A DNA stretch of 64,000 nt, taken from Triticum aestivum. Taxonomy: Eukaryota > Streptophyta > Magnoliopsida > Poales > Poaceae. Made by a program: the position numbers and the translations under genes. Location of the stretch: assembly GCF_018294505.1 (NCBI RefSeq), contig NC_057814.1, positions 40,852,341 through 40,916,340 of the forward strand, given 5' to 3'. The notes beneath the pieces were generated by a model. It made no database searches. It saw nothing but the letters and a program-made list of their open reading frames with translations, and was not told the origin of the DNA. Shown here piece after piece: positions 1-10,794 of the stretch; the first letter of the stretch is position 1; the number at the start of each line of letters is the position of its first letter.

Positions 1-2
1 GC

Positions 3-908
3 AGAGAACAGCGCGTGGCATACTCAGATCGACGCAGCGACTTTGACAGAGCAAACTTGGTAGTGCTACAACACCTGCACGAGGTAGATCCTTTCCTGGC
101 ACTGCACAACGAAATTATCGCAAAGAATTATCGTGACCGGGGGGTATGCAGGATGGACGCCGAAGTTACTAGAGAGCACAACTCCACTTTCCTACATTGG
201 TTCAAAGAGCATATTATTGCTAATCCCCCGGAGGACGGATTGCTCATATACGCCTTAGCACATGGCCCCTCGCCCAACCTCGTAACCTATCAGGCATACG
301 ATATCAATGGATACATGTTCTACACGGAGGCCAAAGATATGGACAGTGATGATCAGAACTCAGGGGTGACGATGGAATGCAAGACCGGCAGCAACAACGG
401 CGCAACTGAAAGATTTTACGGAAGGGTCGAGGAGATCTGGGAGCTTGACTACTCTGGACTGCACAACACGACGATGTTCCGTGTTAGATGGGCTAAAAAT
501 GTCGAAAGAGAAAACCGGTATTTCACTACCATGACTATATCCGACGCCAAGAGCGCTACCGTGAACGCTATCGCAAAAAACGAGCCATGGGTACACGCTA
601 AGCACGTGACACAATGCTTCTTCATAACCGACCCGCGCAGTCCCAGCCGTGTTGTCGTGAGGAGAGGCAAAAGGAACATCATTGGAATGGATGGAGTCGC
701 CAACGAGGAAGACTACGATCAGTACGGCAACCCAATGAGGGAAGATGACGATGATGATGAAGTATACGTCAAAAGAAGAATCAATACTACATTACCTAAG
801 AAAACTCGTACTCCATGGAAAAGGCAAAGTCACAATGAGGGGCTCAACTATTCTTCAACGAACAAGAAGGGAAAGAAGCTGACTCAAAAACGAAAACATC
901 AACGCTGA
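3..908 (+). CDS. TNP2-like CACTA transposase, C-terminal part (5' partial)
   Basis: The frame is open to the left edge of the window, so this is the C-terminal end of a longer transposase and the GTG at 15 is not its start. Roughly 300 residues are visible. After a stretch rich in charged residues comes a DUF4216-type region: a YDINGYMFYTEA segment, then an NSGVTMEC motif near residue 115, then GRVEEIWELDY and MFRVRW. This domain follows the catalytic Transposase_21 and DUF4218 domains in plant TNP2 proteins; those are off-window. The tail is acidic (a DDDDDE run) and then strongly basic, which could be a nuclear-localisation signal. The family excises and integrates the element in the nucleus by binding subterminal repeats. 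The visible part is uninterrupted and stops at TGA 906-908. Confidence 0.85.
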   Translation, partial: REQRVAYSDRRSDFDRANLVVLQHLHEVDPFLALHNEIIAKNYRDRGVCRMDAEVTREHNSTFLHWFKEHIIANPPEDGLLIYALAHGPSPNLVTYQAYDINGYMFYTEAKDMDSDDQNSGVTMECKTGSNNGATERFYGRVEEIWELDYSGLHNTTMFRVRWAKNVERENRYFTTMTISDAKSATVNAIAKNEPWVHAKHVTQCFFITDPRSPSRVVVRRGKRNIIGMDGVANEEDYDQYGNPMREDDDDDEVYVKRRINTTLPKKTRTPWKRQSHNEGLNYSSTNKKGKKLTQKRKHQR

Positions 909-1094
909 GGAACCGTATGTTATCGGTCAAATGATGTATACATATTTGTATACATATTTAACCGTCAAATGATGCAATATATATCGCCTTCCCTTTGTTC
1001 ACTGATCTCGGAAAAAAAGAAAAGTGAGAGAAAATAAAGGAAAAGAAAATAGAAGGAAACAAACAGGAAAACTGTTATATAGGTACTGGTTATA

Positions 1095-1180
1095 GCAGTA
1101 GCGCTTTACTGAAAAAGAGCTACAGCTAGTCAAGGTAGCAGTAGCGGTTTTCGTACAAAACCGCTACAGCTACACCCACT
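1095..1180. repeat. Internal subterminal-like AGCAGTAGCG repeats
   Basis: Copies of (A)GCAGTAGCG(C/G) and the inverse CCGCTACAGCTAC lie between the two CACTA genes, matching the motif field at the element's right end (6780-7036). They stand just upstream of the GC-rich promoter-like segment of the second gene. Confidence 0.6.
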
Positions 1181-1500
1181 TAACCCAAAATCCTCACTCT
1201 CTCTGCTTCATCCTGCCTCTTTTCCCCCCAAATCCCCACTCTCTCTTCCCCCGTCGCACCGCCGGGGCCCTGCCCTCGCCGCGCCCCTGCGCTCGCCACC
1301 GACCCCGGCGCTCGCCCCCGACCCCGACCCCGGCCTTGGCTCCGACCCCGGCGCTCGTCCCCGACCCCGACGCACCACGCCTCCCTCCTCTGCTTCCTCC
1401 CCTCCCAACCTCGGCCGTCGTCGGGCCTACCTTCTCGCCCCTGCACCCTCTATAAACCCCCCCCCCTAGCGCTCCTCCTCTCTCTGCTAGCTAGGGTTCT
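1181..1500 (+). promoter_or_regulatory. GC-rich promoter region with TATA box (CACTA second gene)
   Basis: About 250 bp of C/G-rich sequence with repeated CCGACCCCG and GGCGCTCG words ends at a TATA-like TATAAA (1451-1456), about 680 bp upstream of the ATG at 2132. A leader with or without an intron would fill the space. The position fits a separate promoter for the second CACTA gene; inferred from composition and spacing only. Confidence 0.5.
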
Positions 1501-1740
1501 TGGGTTAATTTACTTAGGTTTTAGTTAGGGCAGTAGGTTAATTAGGTTATCTATTTAGTTATGAATTTAGCTAGGTTTTTATGAACCGTAGGTTTTAAAA
1601 TAGGACGGAAATTTAGGGTTAAGCAATTGTAGTTAAAAGAAAAGGCAGCATTTAAGCAATTGTCCAAATCAACATCCCTTGTTAAAGAAAATTTAGGTAG
1701 GCTGAATTTAGGTAGGCTGAATTTATATGCAAATTTGAAC

Positions 1741-1840
1741 TGGACATGTGATATGTGGACATGTCATGTTTTGGACATGTCATGTTTGGAATTTGGACAT
1801 GTCATTTGGACATGTGATGTTTTGGACATGTCATATTTGG
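1741..1840. repeat. Palindromic TGGACATGTCAT repeat cluster
   Basis: At least six copies of GGACATGT (core ACATGT is self-complementary) with 10-25 bp spacing, preceded at 1690-1722 by a duplicated GGTAGGCTGAATTTA. A further GACATGTCC is near 1935. The cluster sits in the putative leader or promoter of the Transposase_24 gene. Confidence 0.7.
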
Positions 1841-2131
1841 AAAATGATGATTATGTGCAGGGTGAATGATCCGAGTGGCCTATGTTACGCCAGAATGTTG
1901 ATTCATTTCCATTCCGGTGAATTTCAGGCGCTCGACATGTCCATTTTTTAGCAAAGGTCATGCCGAAATTTTCCGTGAATTTTGGCATGATTTGTGCTAG
2001 ATAGTAGGCATATCGAGTGCTGGGAGTTGCTGGGAAACGACATTCCGGCAAACATAGATTTATTTTTTATGTCATTTCTCTTTTTTTTTCATACTTTTAG
2101 AATTAAATGAGGAGACTTAATCATAGGAAAC

Positions 2132-5100
2132 ATGTCGAACAACGAAGAAACTGGGCCTTCTGACCAAGATGCAGACGAGATGGATTATGAGGGTGAACAA
2201 GAGTACCTTGACTATTTGACTGCTAAGCAATTTCAAAGTCAAGGTTTGCAGGTCGGCCTCGATGATGGTACTGACGCCGACATCGACATCGACGGCGCCG
2301 GCACCGATGGCGGCACCGAGACCGGCGGGGAAGATACCGGCGGGGAAGGTACCAGCGCCGATGCCGCTACCGAAAAGAAGAAGCAGAAGAAGTAGAGCAT
2401 ACGAAAACCTAACAAACTAGGGATTGGACGACTAGTGATCACAAAGATGGAACCTGGCAAGTTTCAGCCATTAGAGCCGGAAGAACCTCGCAAGTGCTAT
2501 GGGAACCAAGTAGGATGCATCCTACGGGAATGCGTGAGCATCAATGACGGTGACTTAAGGAGTAAAGAACATTTGACGCAGTTGCTCCTGATGAAGTTGC
2601 ACAAGAGATTCAAGTTCCCCGACCGGGATGATAACATAGAACAACCGTGGGATGATCCGAAGATGAAAAAGATTAACAATCATGCCATGGGCATGCTCAG
2701 CAATGATTTGGCCTCCTGGAAAGGGAGGGTGAAACTAGCTATTGAGGCTGAGGAACCCCTGTCCAAGATTCTGGAGGAAAATCTGACACTTAAGAAAGAG
2801 GAGTTCGAAAAGTTCAAGGACACTTGCGCTACCAAGGCAGCCAAGGCTAAGGCTGCGAAATTCAAGAGCCTTCAGCAAAGGAACACGGGGAAGCATCGCN
2901 NNNNNNNNNNNNNNNNNNNNNNNNNNNNNNNNNNNNNNNNNNNNNNNNNNNNNNNNNNNNNNNNNNNNNNNNNNNNNNNNNNNNNNNNNNNNNNNNNNNN
3001 NNNNNNNNNNNNNNNNNNNNNNNNNNNNNNNNNNNNNNNNNNNNNNNNNNNNNNNNNNNNNNNNNNNNNNNNNNNNNNNNNNNNNNNNNNNNNNNNNNNN
3101 NNNNNNNNNNNNNNNNNNNNNNNNNNNNNNNNNNNNNNNNNNNNNNNNNNNNNNNNNNNNNNNNNNNNNNNNNNNNNNNNNNNNNNNNNNNNNNNNNNNN
3201 NNNNNNNNNNNNNNNNNNNNNNNNNNNNNNNNNNNNNNNNNNNNNNNNNNNNNNNNNNNNNNNNNNNNNNNNNNNNNNNNNNNNNNNNNNNNNNNNNNNN
3301 NNNNNNNNNNNNNNNNNNNNNNNNNNNNNNNNNNNNNNNNNNNNNNNNNNNNNNNNNNNNNNNNNNNNNNNNNNNNNNNNNNNNNNNNNNNNNNNNNNNN
3401 NNNNNNNNNNNNNNNNNNNNNNNNNNNNNNNNNNNNNNNNNNNNNNNNNNNNNNNNNNNNNNNNNNNNNNNNNNNNNNNNNNNNNNNNNNNNNNNNNNNN
3501 NNNNNNNNNNNNNNNNNNNNNNNNNNNNNNNNNNNNNNNNNNNNNNNNNNNNNNNNNNNNNNNNNNNNNNNNNNNNNNNNNNNNNNNNNNNNNNNTCGGA
3601 AGCCGTGGCTACCTCAGTAAAAGGCCCATATGGGATAAGGAGGACGCGGAATGTGGAGCCGCGGGTATCCCAGACCCCTTCACGAAGTTCACCAACCCCA
3701 TGGAGCGTGACTTCATCAGGGCCCACTACAAGTGGGACAAGGAAAAGAAGGTTTTTTACATGGACCAGATCACGAGGAAATTGATTAGACTACTGGTAAT
3801 TATTCTTTTACCACCTTACATTTAGCTCCATATCTAGTCGACAACACATTCCTAAACGGTTCACGCTCCTTCTATAGGAGAAGCAACACCAGCTTGCAGC
3901 CGAAAGCCCTACATCTCCGATGAGGCCCAAGTGGGACACCCCTCTAACCCGGGCCTTGAACGAACTTAAGGGACTCCCTTTGGGCCAGCGGACGCAATAT
4001 GGTCGTGTGCACGGCGCTGGAGACGGCGCCACGTGGAAGGTGTTTTACAACGAGGGCCCGGAGGCCAAGAAGCAGAAAAAGAAGTTTCGTCAGGCGGACA
4101 TCGACGCGAAGGGGAAGCTTGCGGTCGAGAAAAAAGCAGCTGAGGACGCGAAAAAAACAGCCGTGGAGAAAAATGAGTTGCTACAGCAGGCAGTCAATGC
4201 AGCTGTAACTGCCTGCAGAAATGATTTCGCTACTAACTTGGTTCCAGCTATCATCAACTGGACGAAGGAAAATCCATACAAGGCGGTACATGATTTCCCG
4301 TTGCCCAGTTTCGTCGGGAGCAACTCCATGAACAACAACACCACCGCACCATCACTTGCTCACGCAACCGGGCCTCCTCTCGTAGTCGCTCCCGCTCATA
4401 GCAGCCCGTCCTCAGTCTCTGGCGCGCTAGGTGGGCCTTCATCTTTGGCTGAGCTCGACGCCGTCACGGTAATTACATGTCGCACCAACATATATATATA
4501 TAGAATATTCCATTTTCATTGCCTTTCGGATGTTTTACGCCACAGACATATGTGTTTGCAGGCTGAAGAAACCCCGTGCACCATACTCTACTTGATCAAA
4601 GGCCATAAGGTGGACGTGGGAAAGGGGATGACAATGAACCCCTTGCAACCCACGTTCCACAACCAGCCGATCCCCACTGGGCACTTCGGGGTTAGCTTGT
4701 CCAGTGTGAAATCGAGGCACGAGGATTTGCCTCCTCCAGTACAGCATGTGGGAGAGGACGACGAGACCCCGCCGCGGATTGGAAGCTGCAATGGTTGGGT
4801 GCTACTATGGCTGAAGAATCTTATTCGTCTGGAGCCGGCCGAGAGCACACCAATAACCACACATCAACAAGCATGTGCGGAGACAACCACCCCGCCTACG
4901 CAATTATCAGCTCCTGTAGTGCCGGGTGAGAGCGGCGGACGACGTGATGAAGGGGGTGCAATAGTACTGGCTGATGTAATCGCTCCTGTAGAACAAAGGA
5001 TGGATGATGAGGCGGAGGTCGACCCTATGGGTTTCGTCAATACAAACACGTATGACTGTGACATAGATATGATGATTCAACCATATGACGAATCGGGCTA

Positions 5101-6021
5101 TCAGCATGCNNNNNNNNNNNNNNNNNNNNNNNNNNNNNNNNNNNNNNNNNNNNNNNNNNNNNNNNNNNNNNNNNNNNNNNNNNNNNNNNNNNNNNNNNNN
5201 NNNNNNNNNNNNNNNNNNNNNNNNNNNNNNNNNNNNNNNNNNNNNNNNNNNNNNNNNNNNNNNNNNNNNNNNNNNNNNNNNNNNNNNNNNNNNNNNNNNN
5301 NNNNNNNNNNNNNNNNNNNNNNNNNNNNNNNNNNNNNNNNNNNNNNNNNNNNNNNNNNNNNNNNNNNNNNNNNNNNNNNNNNNNNNNNNNNNNNNNNNNN
5401 NNNNNNNNNNNNNNNNNNNNNNNNNNNNNNNNNNNNNNNNNNNNNNNNNNNNNNNNNNNNNNNNNNNNNNNNNNNNNNNNNNNNNNNNNNNNNNNNNNNN
5501 NNNNNNNNNNNNNNNNNNNNNNNNNNNNNNNNNNNNNNNNNNNNNNNNNNNNNNNNNNNNNNNNNNNNNNNNNNNNNNNNNNNNNNNNNNNNNNNNNNNN
5601 NNNNNNNNNNNNNNNNNNNNNNNNNNNNNNNNNNNNNNNNNNNNNNNNNNNNNNNNNNNNNNNNNNNNNNNNNNNNNNNNNNNNNNNNNNNNNNNNNNNN
5701 NNNNNNNNNNNNNNNNNNNNNNNNNNNNNNNNNNNNNNNNNNNNNNNNNNNNNNNNNNNNNNNNNNNNNNNNNNNNNNNNNNNNNNNNNNNNNNNNNNNN
5801 NNNNNNNNNNNNNNNNNNNNNNNNNNNNNNNNNNNNNNNNNNNNNNNNNNNNNNNNNNNNNNNNNNNNNNNNNNNNNNNNNNNNNNNNNNNNNNNNNNNN
5901 NNNNNNNNNNNNNNNNNNNNNNNNNNNNNNNNNNNNNNNNNNNNNNNNNNNNNNNNNNNNNNNNNNNNCGTTCAAGAAGCTAGGGTCCATCCTCGATGAT
6001 ATGGAAGGATGGAACTTCTAG
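2132..6021 (+). CDS. Transposase_24-type (Ptta/En/Spm) CACTA protein, gapped and with an in-frame stop
   Basis: Exon reading: 2132 into gap 1, then out of the gap to 3795, 3878-4468, 4562 into gap 2, then out of gap 2 to stop TAG 6019-6021. Splice sites are G|GTAATT at 3796, TATAG at 3877, G|GTAATT at 4469 and TGCAG at 4561; all phases match. The N-terminus is acidic, then GDTD/E-rich and lysine-rich. The core carries VGCILRECVSIND and, after gap 1, the Ptta signature GSRGYLSKRPIWDKED with PDPFTKF. A coiled-coil basic segment follows, then a KVDVGKGMT...GCNGWVLLWLKNL-like region resembling the DUF8039 type. An in-frame TAG at 2393-2395 separates the N-terminus from the core in the same frame, so this copy is probably defective unless that stretch is spliced out. 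The protein is the accessory, TNPA-like DNA-binding partner of TNP2. Confidence 0.75.
2900..3595. other. Assembly gap (N run) 1
   Basis: 696 unresolved bases inside the CACTA Transposase_24 gene. The coding sense is the same on both sides, so the gap probably hides the central domain. Confidence 0.99.
5110..5968. other. Assembly gap (N run) 2
   Basis: 859 unresolved bases near the 3' end of the CACTA Transposase_24 gene. Only the last 16 codons and the stop are visible beyond it. Confidence 0.99.
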
Positions 6022-6302
6022 TGATTTACGATGCCGATGATGATGATATGTGTCGCTTGAACTTGTATACTTTCTGTAGCGATGAAACTTTGTGATGTCC
6101 ACGGTCCCTGCCGAACTTGCATCATGCTACTTTGTTAGTTTGGGTACGATGACCTGCGTACCTCTACTTAATTAGTTTGTGTACTGTATGTTGCACCTAG
6201 TTGCTAGCCCTTTCTTTTTCGTGTTGCTCTAGTATATTTTGTTGCATATGATTGTACATCCTCTTGATGAAGATGCATCTCTAACAGGTACCTAATTTCT
6301 TG

Positions 6303-6551
6303 ATGGCGAAGTGCTATGTCGTGTACGAAGGGAAGGTTCCGGGAGCGTATGACGAGTGGCATGAGTGTCAAGCGCAAGTGCAGGGGGTCTCGGGCGCCAG
6401 CCATAAAGGCTTCAAAAGTAGACAAGAAGCACAAGCTAGTTACTTGAGGTTTAGGCGAGCGCGAGAGAGGACTCATGACCGCCGCCTCATGTACTGCATA
6501 GTTGCACTATCACTCATAGTGATAGCACTTCTCGCGTATATCATTGTTTAG
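6303..6551 (+). CDS. Small RNase H1 N-domain (Cauli_VI-type) protein with C-terminal membrane segment
   Basis: ATG at 6303 gives 82 residues. Residues 2-48 read as an RNase H1 N-terminal hybrid-binding domain: CYVVYEGKVPGAYDEW, then CQAQVQGVSGASHKGF, then SRQEAQASYL. In RNase H1 proteins this small domain binds RNA-DNA hybrids or dsRNA and positions the nuclease. No nuclease domain follows. Instead, after a basic stretch (RRARERTHDRR), the last 20 or so residues form a hydrophobic helix (IVALSLIVIALLAYIIV), predicted to be a tail anchor. It lies in the 3' part of the CACTA element, 280 bp past the Transposase_24 stop and before the subterminal repeats, so it travels with the transposon. Function is unknown; a hybrid-binding membrane protein is only an inference. 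It could also be an exon of a larger transcript. Confidence 0.7.
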   Translation: MAKCYVVYEGKVPGAYDEWHECQAQVQGVSGASHKGFKSRQEAQASYLRFRRARERTHDRRLMYCIVALSLIVIALLAYIIV

Positions 6552-6779
6552 ATGGATGACGTTGTAGTTACAAGTATTCGAGACTTGCATGTATCGCTAT
6601 TTTCAGATGATGACGAGATACCACTTTGTGTTGGATGATGAGACTATTTGTATGTATATGCTATGATTACATTTGTGGCCTCGCAGCCATTTGTATGTGT
6701 ATCATGATGATATTTGTATATGCTAAAGATTCTTGTATAAAGCCTGTTCAAATACAAAACAAATATACAGAAAAAACAA

Positions 6780-7036
6780 AAACTACTAAAATTAGCAGTA
6801 GCGAGTGGCGAGTGGAGAAAAGTTAGCAGCAGTGTGACACTAGCAGTAGCGCGTCTAGCCAAAGCGCGCTAGAGCTATTAGCAGTAGCGAGCTTGCACGA
6901 AGCACGCTGCTGCTACACTTGTATAGCAGTAGCGCGGGCACGCACGCGCTGCTGCTAAGTGTTAGCTGTAGCGCTTGTCCCCGCGCTACTAATATACCTA
7001 GAACCCGCGCTGCTGCTAGGCCTTTCCCTAGTAGTG
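6780..7036. repeat. CACTA 3' subterminal repeats and terminal inverted repeat
   Basis: Repeated TAGCAGTAGCG units in one orientation and CGCTGCTGCTA in the other, closing with the terminus ...CTAGTAGTG at 7036. Such arrays are the binding sites of TNPA/TNP2-type proteins. From 6552 to 6780 I see only AT-rich untranslated sequence. Confidence 0.85.
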
Positions 7037-7917
7037 TATTGATTGATCGGAAATGATGTAGAATTTTCTGAAAAGCATAAAGGAGTGTTTGAAAGGAGTT
7101 TTTCAAAGAAAGACCTTGGTGAAGCTGCTTACATATTGGGCATCAAGATCTATAGAGATATATCAAGACGCTTGATAAGACTTTCGGTGAGTACATACCT
7201 TGATAAGATTTTGAAGGAGTTCAAAATGGATCAGTCAAAGAAGGAGTTCTTTCCTAAGTTGTAAGGTATGAAGTTGAGTAAGACTCAAAACCCGATCACG
7301 GCAGAAGATAGAGAGAGAATGAAAGTCATTCCCTATGCCTCAGCCATAGGTTCTATAAAGTATGCCATGCTGTATACCAGACCTATTGTGTACCTTGCCA
7401 TGAGTTTAGCAAGGGCGTACAATAGTGATACAGGAGTAGATCACTCGACAGCGGTCAAAATTATCCTTAGGTAACTAAAGAGGACTAAGGAAATGTTTCT
7501 CGGTTATGGAGGTGACAAAGAGTTCGTCGTAAAGGGTTATGTCGATACAAGCTTTGACACTGATCTAGATGACTATGAGTGTCAATCTGGATACATATTG
7601 AGAGTGGGAGCAATTAGCTAGAGTAGCTCCATGCAGAGCATTACAGACATAGAAATTTGCAAAATACATACGGATCTAAATGTGTCAGACCCGTTGACTA
7701 AACTTCTCTCACAAGCAAAACATGATCACACCTTAGTACTCTTTGGGTGTTAATGACATAGCGATGTGAACTAGATTATTGACTCTAGTAAACCCTTTGA
7801 GTGTTGGTCACATAGCGATGTGAACTATGGGTGTTAATCAAATGGTGATGTGAAATATTGGTGTTAAATCACATGGCGATGTGAACTAGATTATTGACTC
7901 TAGTGCAAGTGGGAGAC
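7037..7917 (+). pseudogene. Decayed Angela/BARE1-type Copia pol (RT to RNase H)
   Basis: The host of the CACTA insertion. Reading frames with stops and shifts show Copia reverse transcriptase 3' of the catalytic box (IGNDVEF, SKKDLGEAAYILGIKIYRD, KLSKTQNP, IPYASAIGSIKYAM). An RNase H start (GYVDTSFDTD) follows, then a jump to the C-terminal IHTDL/DPLTKLL region, so the middle of RNase H is deleted. In-frame stops include TAA 7262-7264 and TAA at about 7472. From 7740 a four-fold GTGTT..CACAT.GCGATGTGAAC repeat precedes the polypurine tract GTGCAAGTGGGAGA, directly before the LTR. The element is dead. Its 5' half is beyond the CACTA, off-window. Confidence 0.9.
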
Positions 7918-9507
7918 TGAAGGAAATATGCCCTAGAGGCACTAATAAAGTTGTTATTTTATGTTTCCTTATATCATGATAAATGTTTATTATTCATGCT
8001 AGAATTGTATTAACCGAAAACTTGATACATGTGTGGATACATAGACAAAACACCGTGTCCCTAGTAAGCCTCTACTAGACTAGCTCGTTAATCAAAGATG
8101 GTTAAGTTTCCTAACCATAGACATGTGTTGTCATTTGATGAATGGGATCACATCATTAGGAGAATAATGTGATGGACAAGACCCATCCGTTAGCTTAGCA
8201 TAATGATCGTTAAGTTTTATTGCTATTGCTCTCTTCATGTCATATACATATTCCTTTGACTATGAGATCATGCAGCTCCCGGATACCGGAGCAATACCTT
8301 GTGTGCTACAACGTAACTGGGTGATTATAAAGATGCTCTACAGGTATCTTCGAAGGTGTTTGTTGGGTTGGCATAAGATCGAGACTAGGATTTGTCACTT
8401 CGAGTATCGGAGAGGTATCTCTGGGCCCTCTCGGTAATGCACATCATAATAAACCTTGCAAGTAATCTAACTAATGAGTTAGTTGTGGGATGATGTATTA
8501 CGGAACGAGTAAAGAGACTTGCCGGTAATGAGATTGAACTAGGTATGAAGATACCGACGATCGAGTCTCGGGCAAGTAACATACTGATGACAAAGGGAAT
8601 AACGTATGTTGTCATAACGGTTCGACCGATAAAGATCTTAGTAGAATATGTATGAGCCAATATGGGCATCCAAGTTCCGCTATTGGTTATTGACCGGAGA
8701 GGTGTCTCGGTCATGTCTACATAGTTCTCGAACCCATAGGGTCCGCACGCTTAACGTTCATTGACGATATAATATTATATGAGTTATGTATGTTGGTGAC
8801 CGAATGTTGTTCGGAGTCCCGGATGAGATCACAGACATGACGAGGAGCTCCAGAATGGTCCGGAGGTAAAGATTAATATATAGGATGATATGGTTGGGCC
8901 AAGGGGTAAAACCCACGGGGCTTTGGGTCGGTGCAAAAGGAGTTTTGCGGAGGCCAGGGGGCCAAACGCCGGAGACCCTGCCGTCTGGCCCTGGGCCAGA
9001 CGCCATGGTTTGTGTCGTCTGGTCCTGGAAGTCCGAGAAGAACTCTTCCTTGCGGGCAAAACCGACCTTGAGGAGGATTTTACTCCAAGTTTCGACCCCA
9101 GGGCTCAACATATAAATAGAGGGGCAGGGCTAGCACCTGGGACACATCAAGATTCACCAAGCCGTTGTGCTTGGCGAAGCCCTACGGAGATTGTTCTTCA
9201 CCAACACCGTCACCACGCCGTCGTACTGCCTGAACTCATCTACTACTTCGCCCGTCTTGCTGGATCAAGAAGGCGAGGACGTCATCGAGTTGAAAGTGTG
9301 CTGAACACGGAGGTGCCGTACGTTCGGTACTTGATCGGGACGGATCGTGAAGGTGTACGACTACATCAACCGCGTTGATAAACGCTTCCGCTTTGCGATC
9401 TTCAAGGGTATGAAGATGTTGTCCCCCTCTCGTTGCTATGCATCTCCTAGATAGATCTTGCGTGAGCGTAGGAATTTTTTTGAAATTGCATGCTACGTTT
9501 CCCAACA
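7918..9507 (+). mobile_element. 3' LTR of Angela/BARE1/WIS-type Copia
   Basis: 1590 bp, starting TGAAGGAAATATGCCCTAGA (the common family start is TGTTGGAAATATGCCC) and ending ACGTTTCCCAACA. The TATA box TATAAATA is at 9111-9118. The same LTR type occurs in reverse at 30013-31736 and 33359-35143. The altered first bases indicate age. Confidence 0.92.
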
Positions 9508-9967
9508 AAAAATATCCTGTGGAGCTTAGGCTTAGGTGCACCTCTTTATCTAGCCATCCATCTCTGCATCGCGATTTGTGCAAGAACTTTTCTCTTTTTT
9601 GTTTCTTCCAAATAAAACAACATATGAACTTCAAACTTTGCATCACAAGAAAACATTCTAACTCAGATGTGGGAAAAAACTTTCAGATTATATCGTGCAT
9701 CATAAGTACTAAAAATAACATTTTTGAATAAAGAAAATCTCATTTTGTATTTATGTCGGTCAAAAAATCTATAAGTTTTTTCTCTCATTGTAATAAGAAT
9801 GTTTTGCTATCTTGCAAAGTTTGAAGTTCATATGTTATTTTATTTGGAAGCAACAAAAAAGAGCAAATTTCATGCAGTAAGTTAGTTGTCTAGAACGGGT
9901 CTCAAAGCTATATTGAAGGATATGGATAAGAGGTCTCCATGAGCCTAAGCTCTAAAAATCCGCGTCC
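9508..9967. mobile_element. TIR element (MITE-like), copy 1
   Basis: About 460 bp with imperfect terminal inverted repeats (GAGCTTAGGCTTAGGTG near 9523 against GAGCCTAAGCTC near 9952) and an inner fold-back (CAAACTTTGCA...TGCAAAGTTTG). It is homologous to 54864-55326. The left end abuts the Copia LTR, which may have removed its first bases. Confidence 0.65.
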
Positions 9968-10760
9968 GTTTGAATGTACAGAGCCCTCAAAGTTGTGGGT
10001 GGGCATGGCCGCATGGGCAGCCCTTGTGACAAAAAAGATCTCATCTTCCTCTACGCTTCTACAACTATCACCATTGGGAATGACCGAATGGTGTGATGAC
10101 GCCCTTTTGGGATGCGCCATGAATCAACAAGCAGAAGCCCAAGGACATCGCGCCACTCATTTTTGCAGCTTCTGCTAAGAAAAATTGGAATATAATGGAG
10201 GCTCTTTCCAGCGATGCTTGAGTGTCCAAGATCAAGTTGTCGGTGAACTTCACCTTGGAGCACATTCGACCATTCGTGACCCTCTGGTCAATCATTCATG
10301 ACTTTCAGCTTAATGCTCATGCCAAGGACAAGAATGTTTGGAAGCACACTAATGATGGGCAATATTTTGTGGCTTCCGCCTACGCGGCCCAGTTTCTGGG
10401 ACTGCAGATAGGTTGGCCAAGCGTGGTTGGCTGAATTGTGGTCTTTGCCCGCTGTGCAAGAGAGCGCAGGAATCCGGTGCCCACATCTTCTTCAAGTGTT
10501 GCTTCCCTAGGCAACATTGGATCTCGATTAAGGATTGACTACATTTAGAGAGCATCGACACCGACACTTGGCATCTCGAGAGGTCTTTCAAAGATTGGTG
10601 GGTCAAGCGGTCGCACGCCGAGTTTGCTCCGCTCCATAAAAGAAAAGGCTTGTCTATGGGCGACCGCGGGCGCAAAAAAAATTAGGTGTCATCTTATCTG
10701 GGGAGAAATCACTTTCTGTGTTGGGCCCTGTATCCTACTCTCTATTCCTCTCTTAATTAA
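9968..10760 (+). pseudogene. LINE ORF2 C-terminal fragment
   Basis: Frames broken by stops and shifts read as the C-terminal part of a plant L1-type LINE ORF2: PKDIAPLIFAASAKKNW, then FTLEHIRPFVTLWSIIHD, then VWKHTNDGQYFVASAYAAQF, then a zf-RVT block with CPLCKRAQESGAHIFFKC. The 3' UTR-like end TTAATTAATATTTTTGCC follows at about 10750. A 5'-truncated dead copy. Confidence 0.8.
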
Positions 10761-10794
10761 TATTTTTGCCTTTTTTAGAAAAAACAGTCTCCCA

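Larger units (their letters stand above)
1..7036 (+). mobile_element. CACTA (En/Spm) transposon, right-hand part
   Basis: A class II element whose left end lies outside the window. It ends at 7036 with the inverted CACTA terminus CCTTTCCCTAGTAGTG (7021-7036). A subterminal field of AGCAGTAGCG-type repeats in both orientations precedes it from about 6780. Inside, on the plus strand, are the C-terminal part of a TNP2-like transposase, a multi-exon Transposase_24 (Ptta/En/Spm) gene and a small RNase H1 N-domain ORF. The flank from 7037 continues as the reverse transcriptase of a Copia element, so the CACTA inserted into that element. The 3-bp TSD would be tat (7037-7039), but the other copy is off-window. 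Two N gaps (2900-3595, 5110-5968) lie in the second gene. Resembles wheat Jorge/Caspar-type CACTAs; the family name is uncertain. Confidence 0.9.

Noticed and set aside
1180..1446. Minus-strand 88-codon glycine/arginine-rich frame
   Set aside because: Low-complexity product of the GC-rich promoter region of the CACTA gene.
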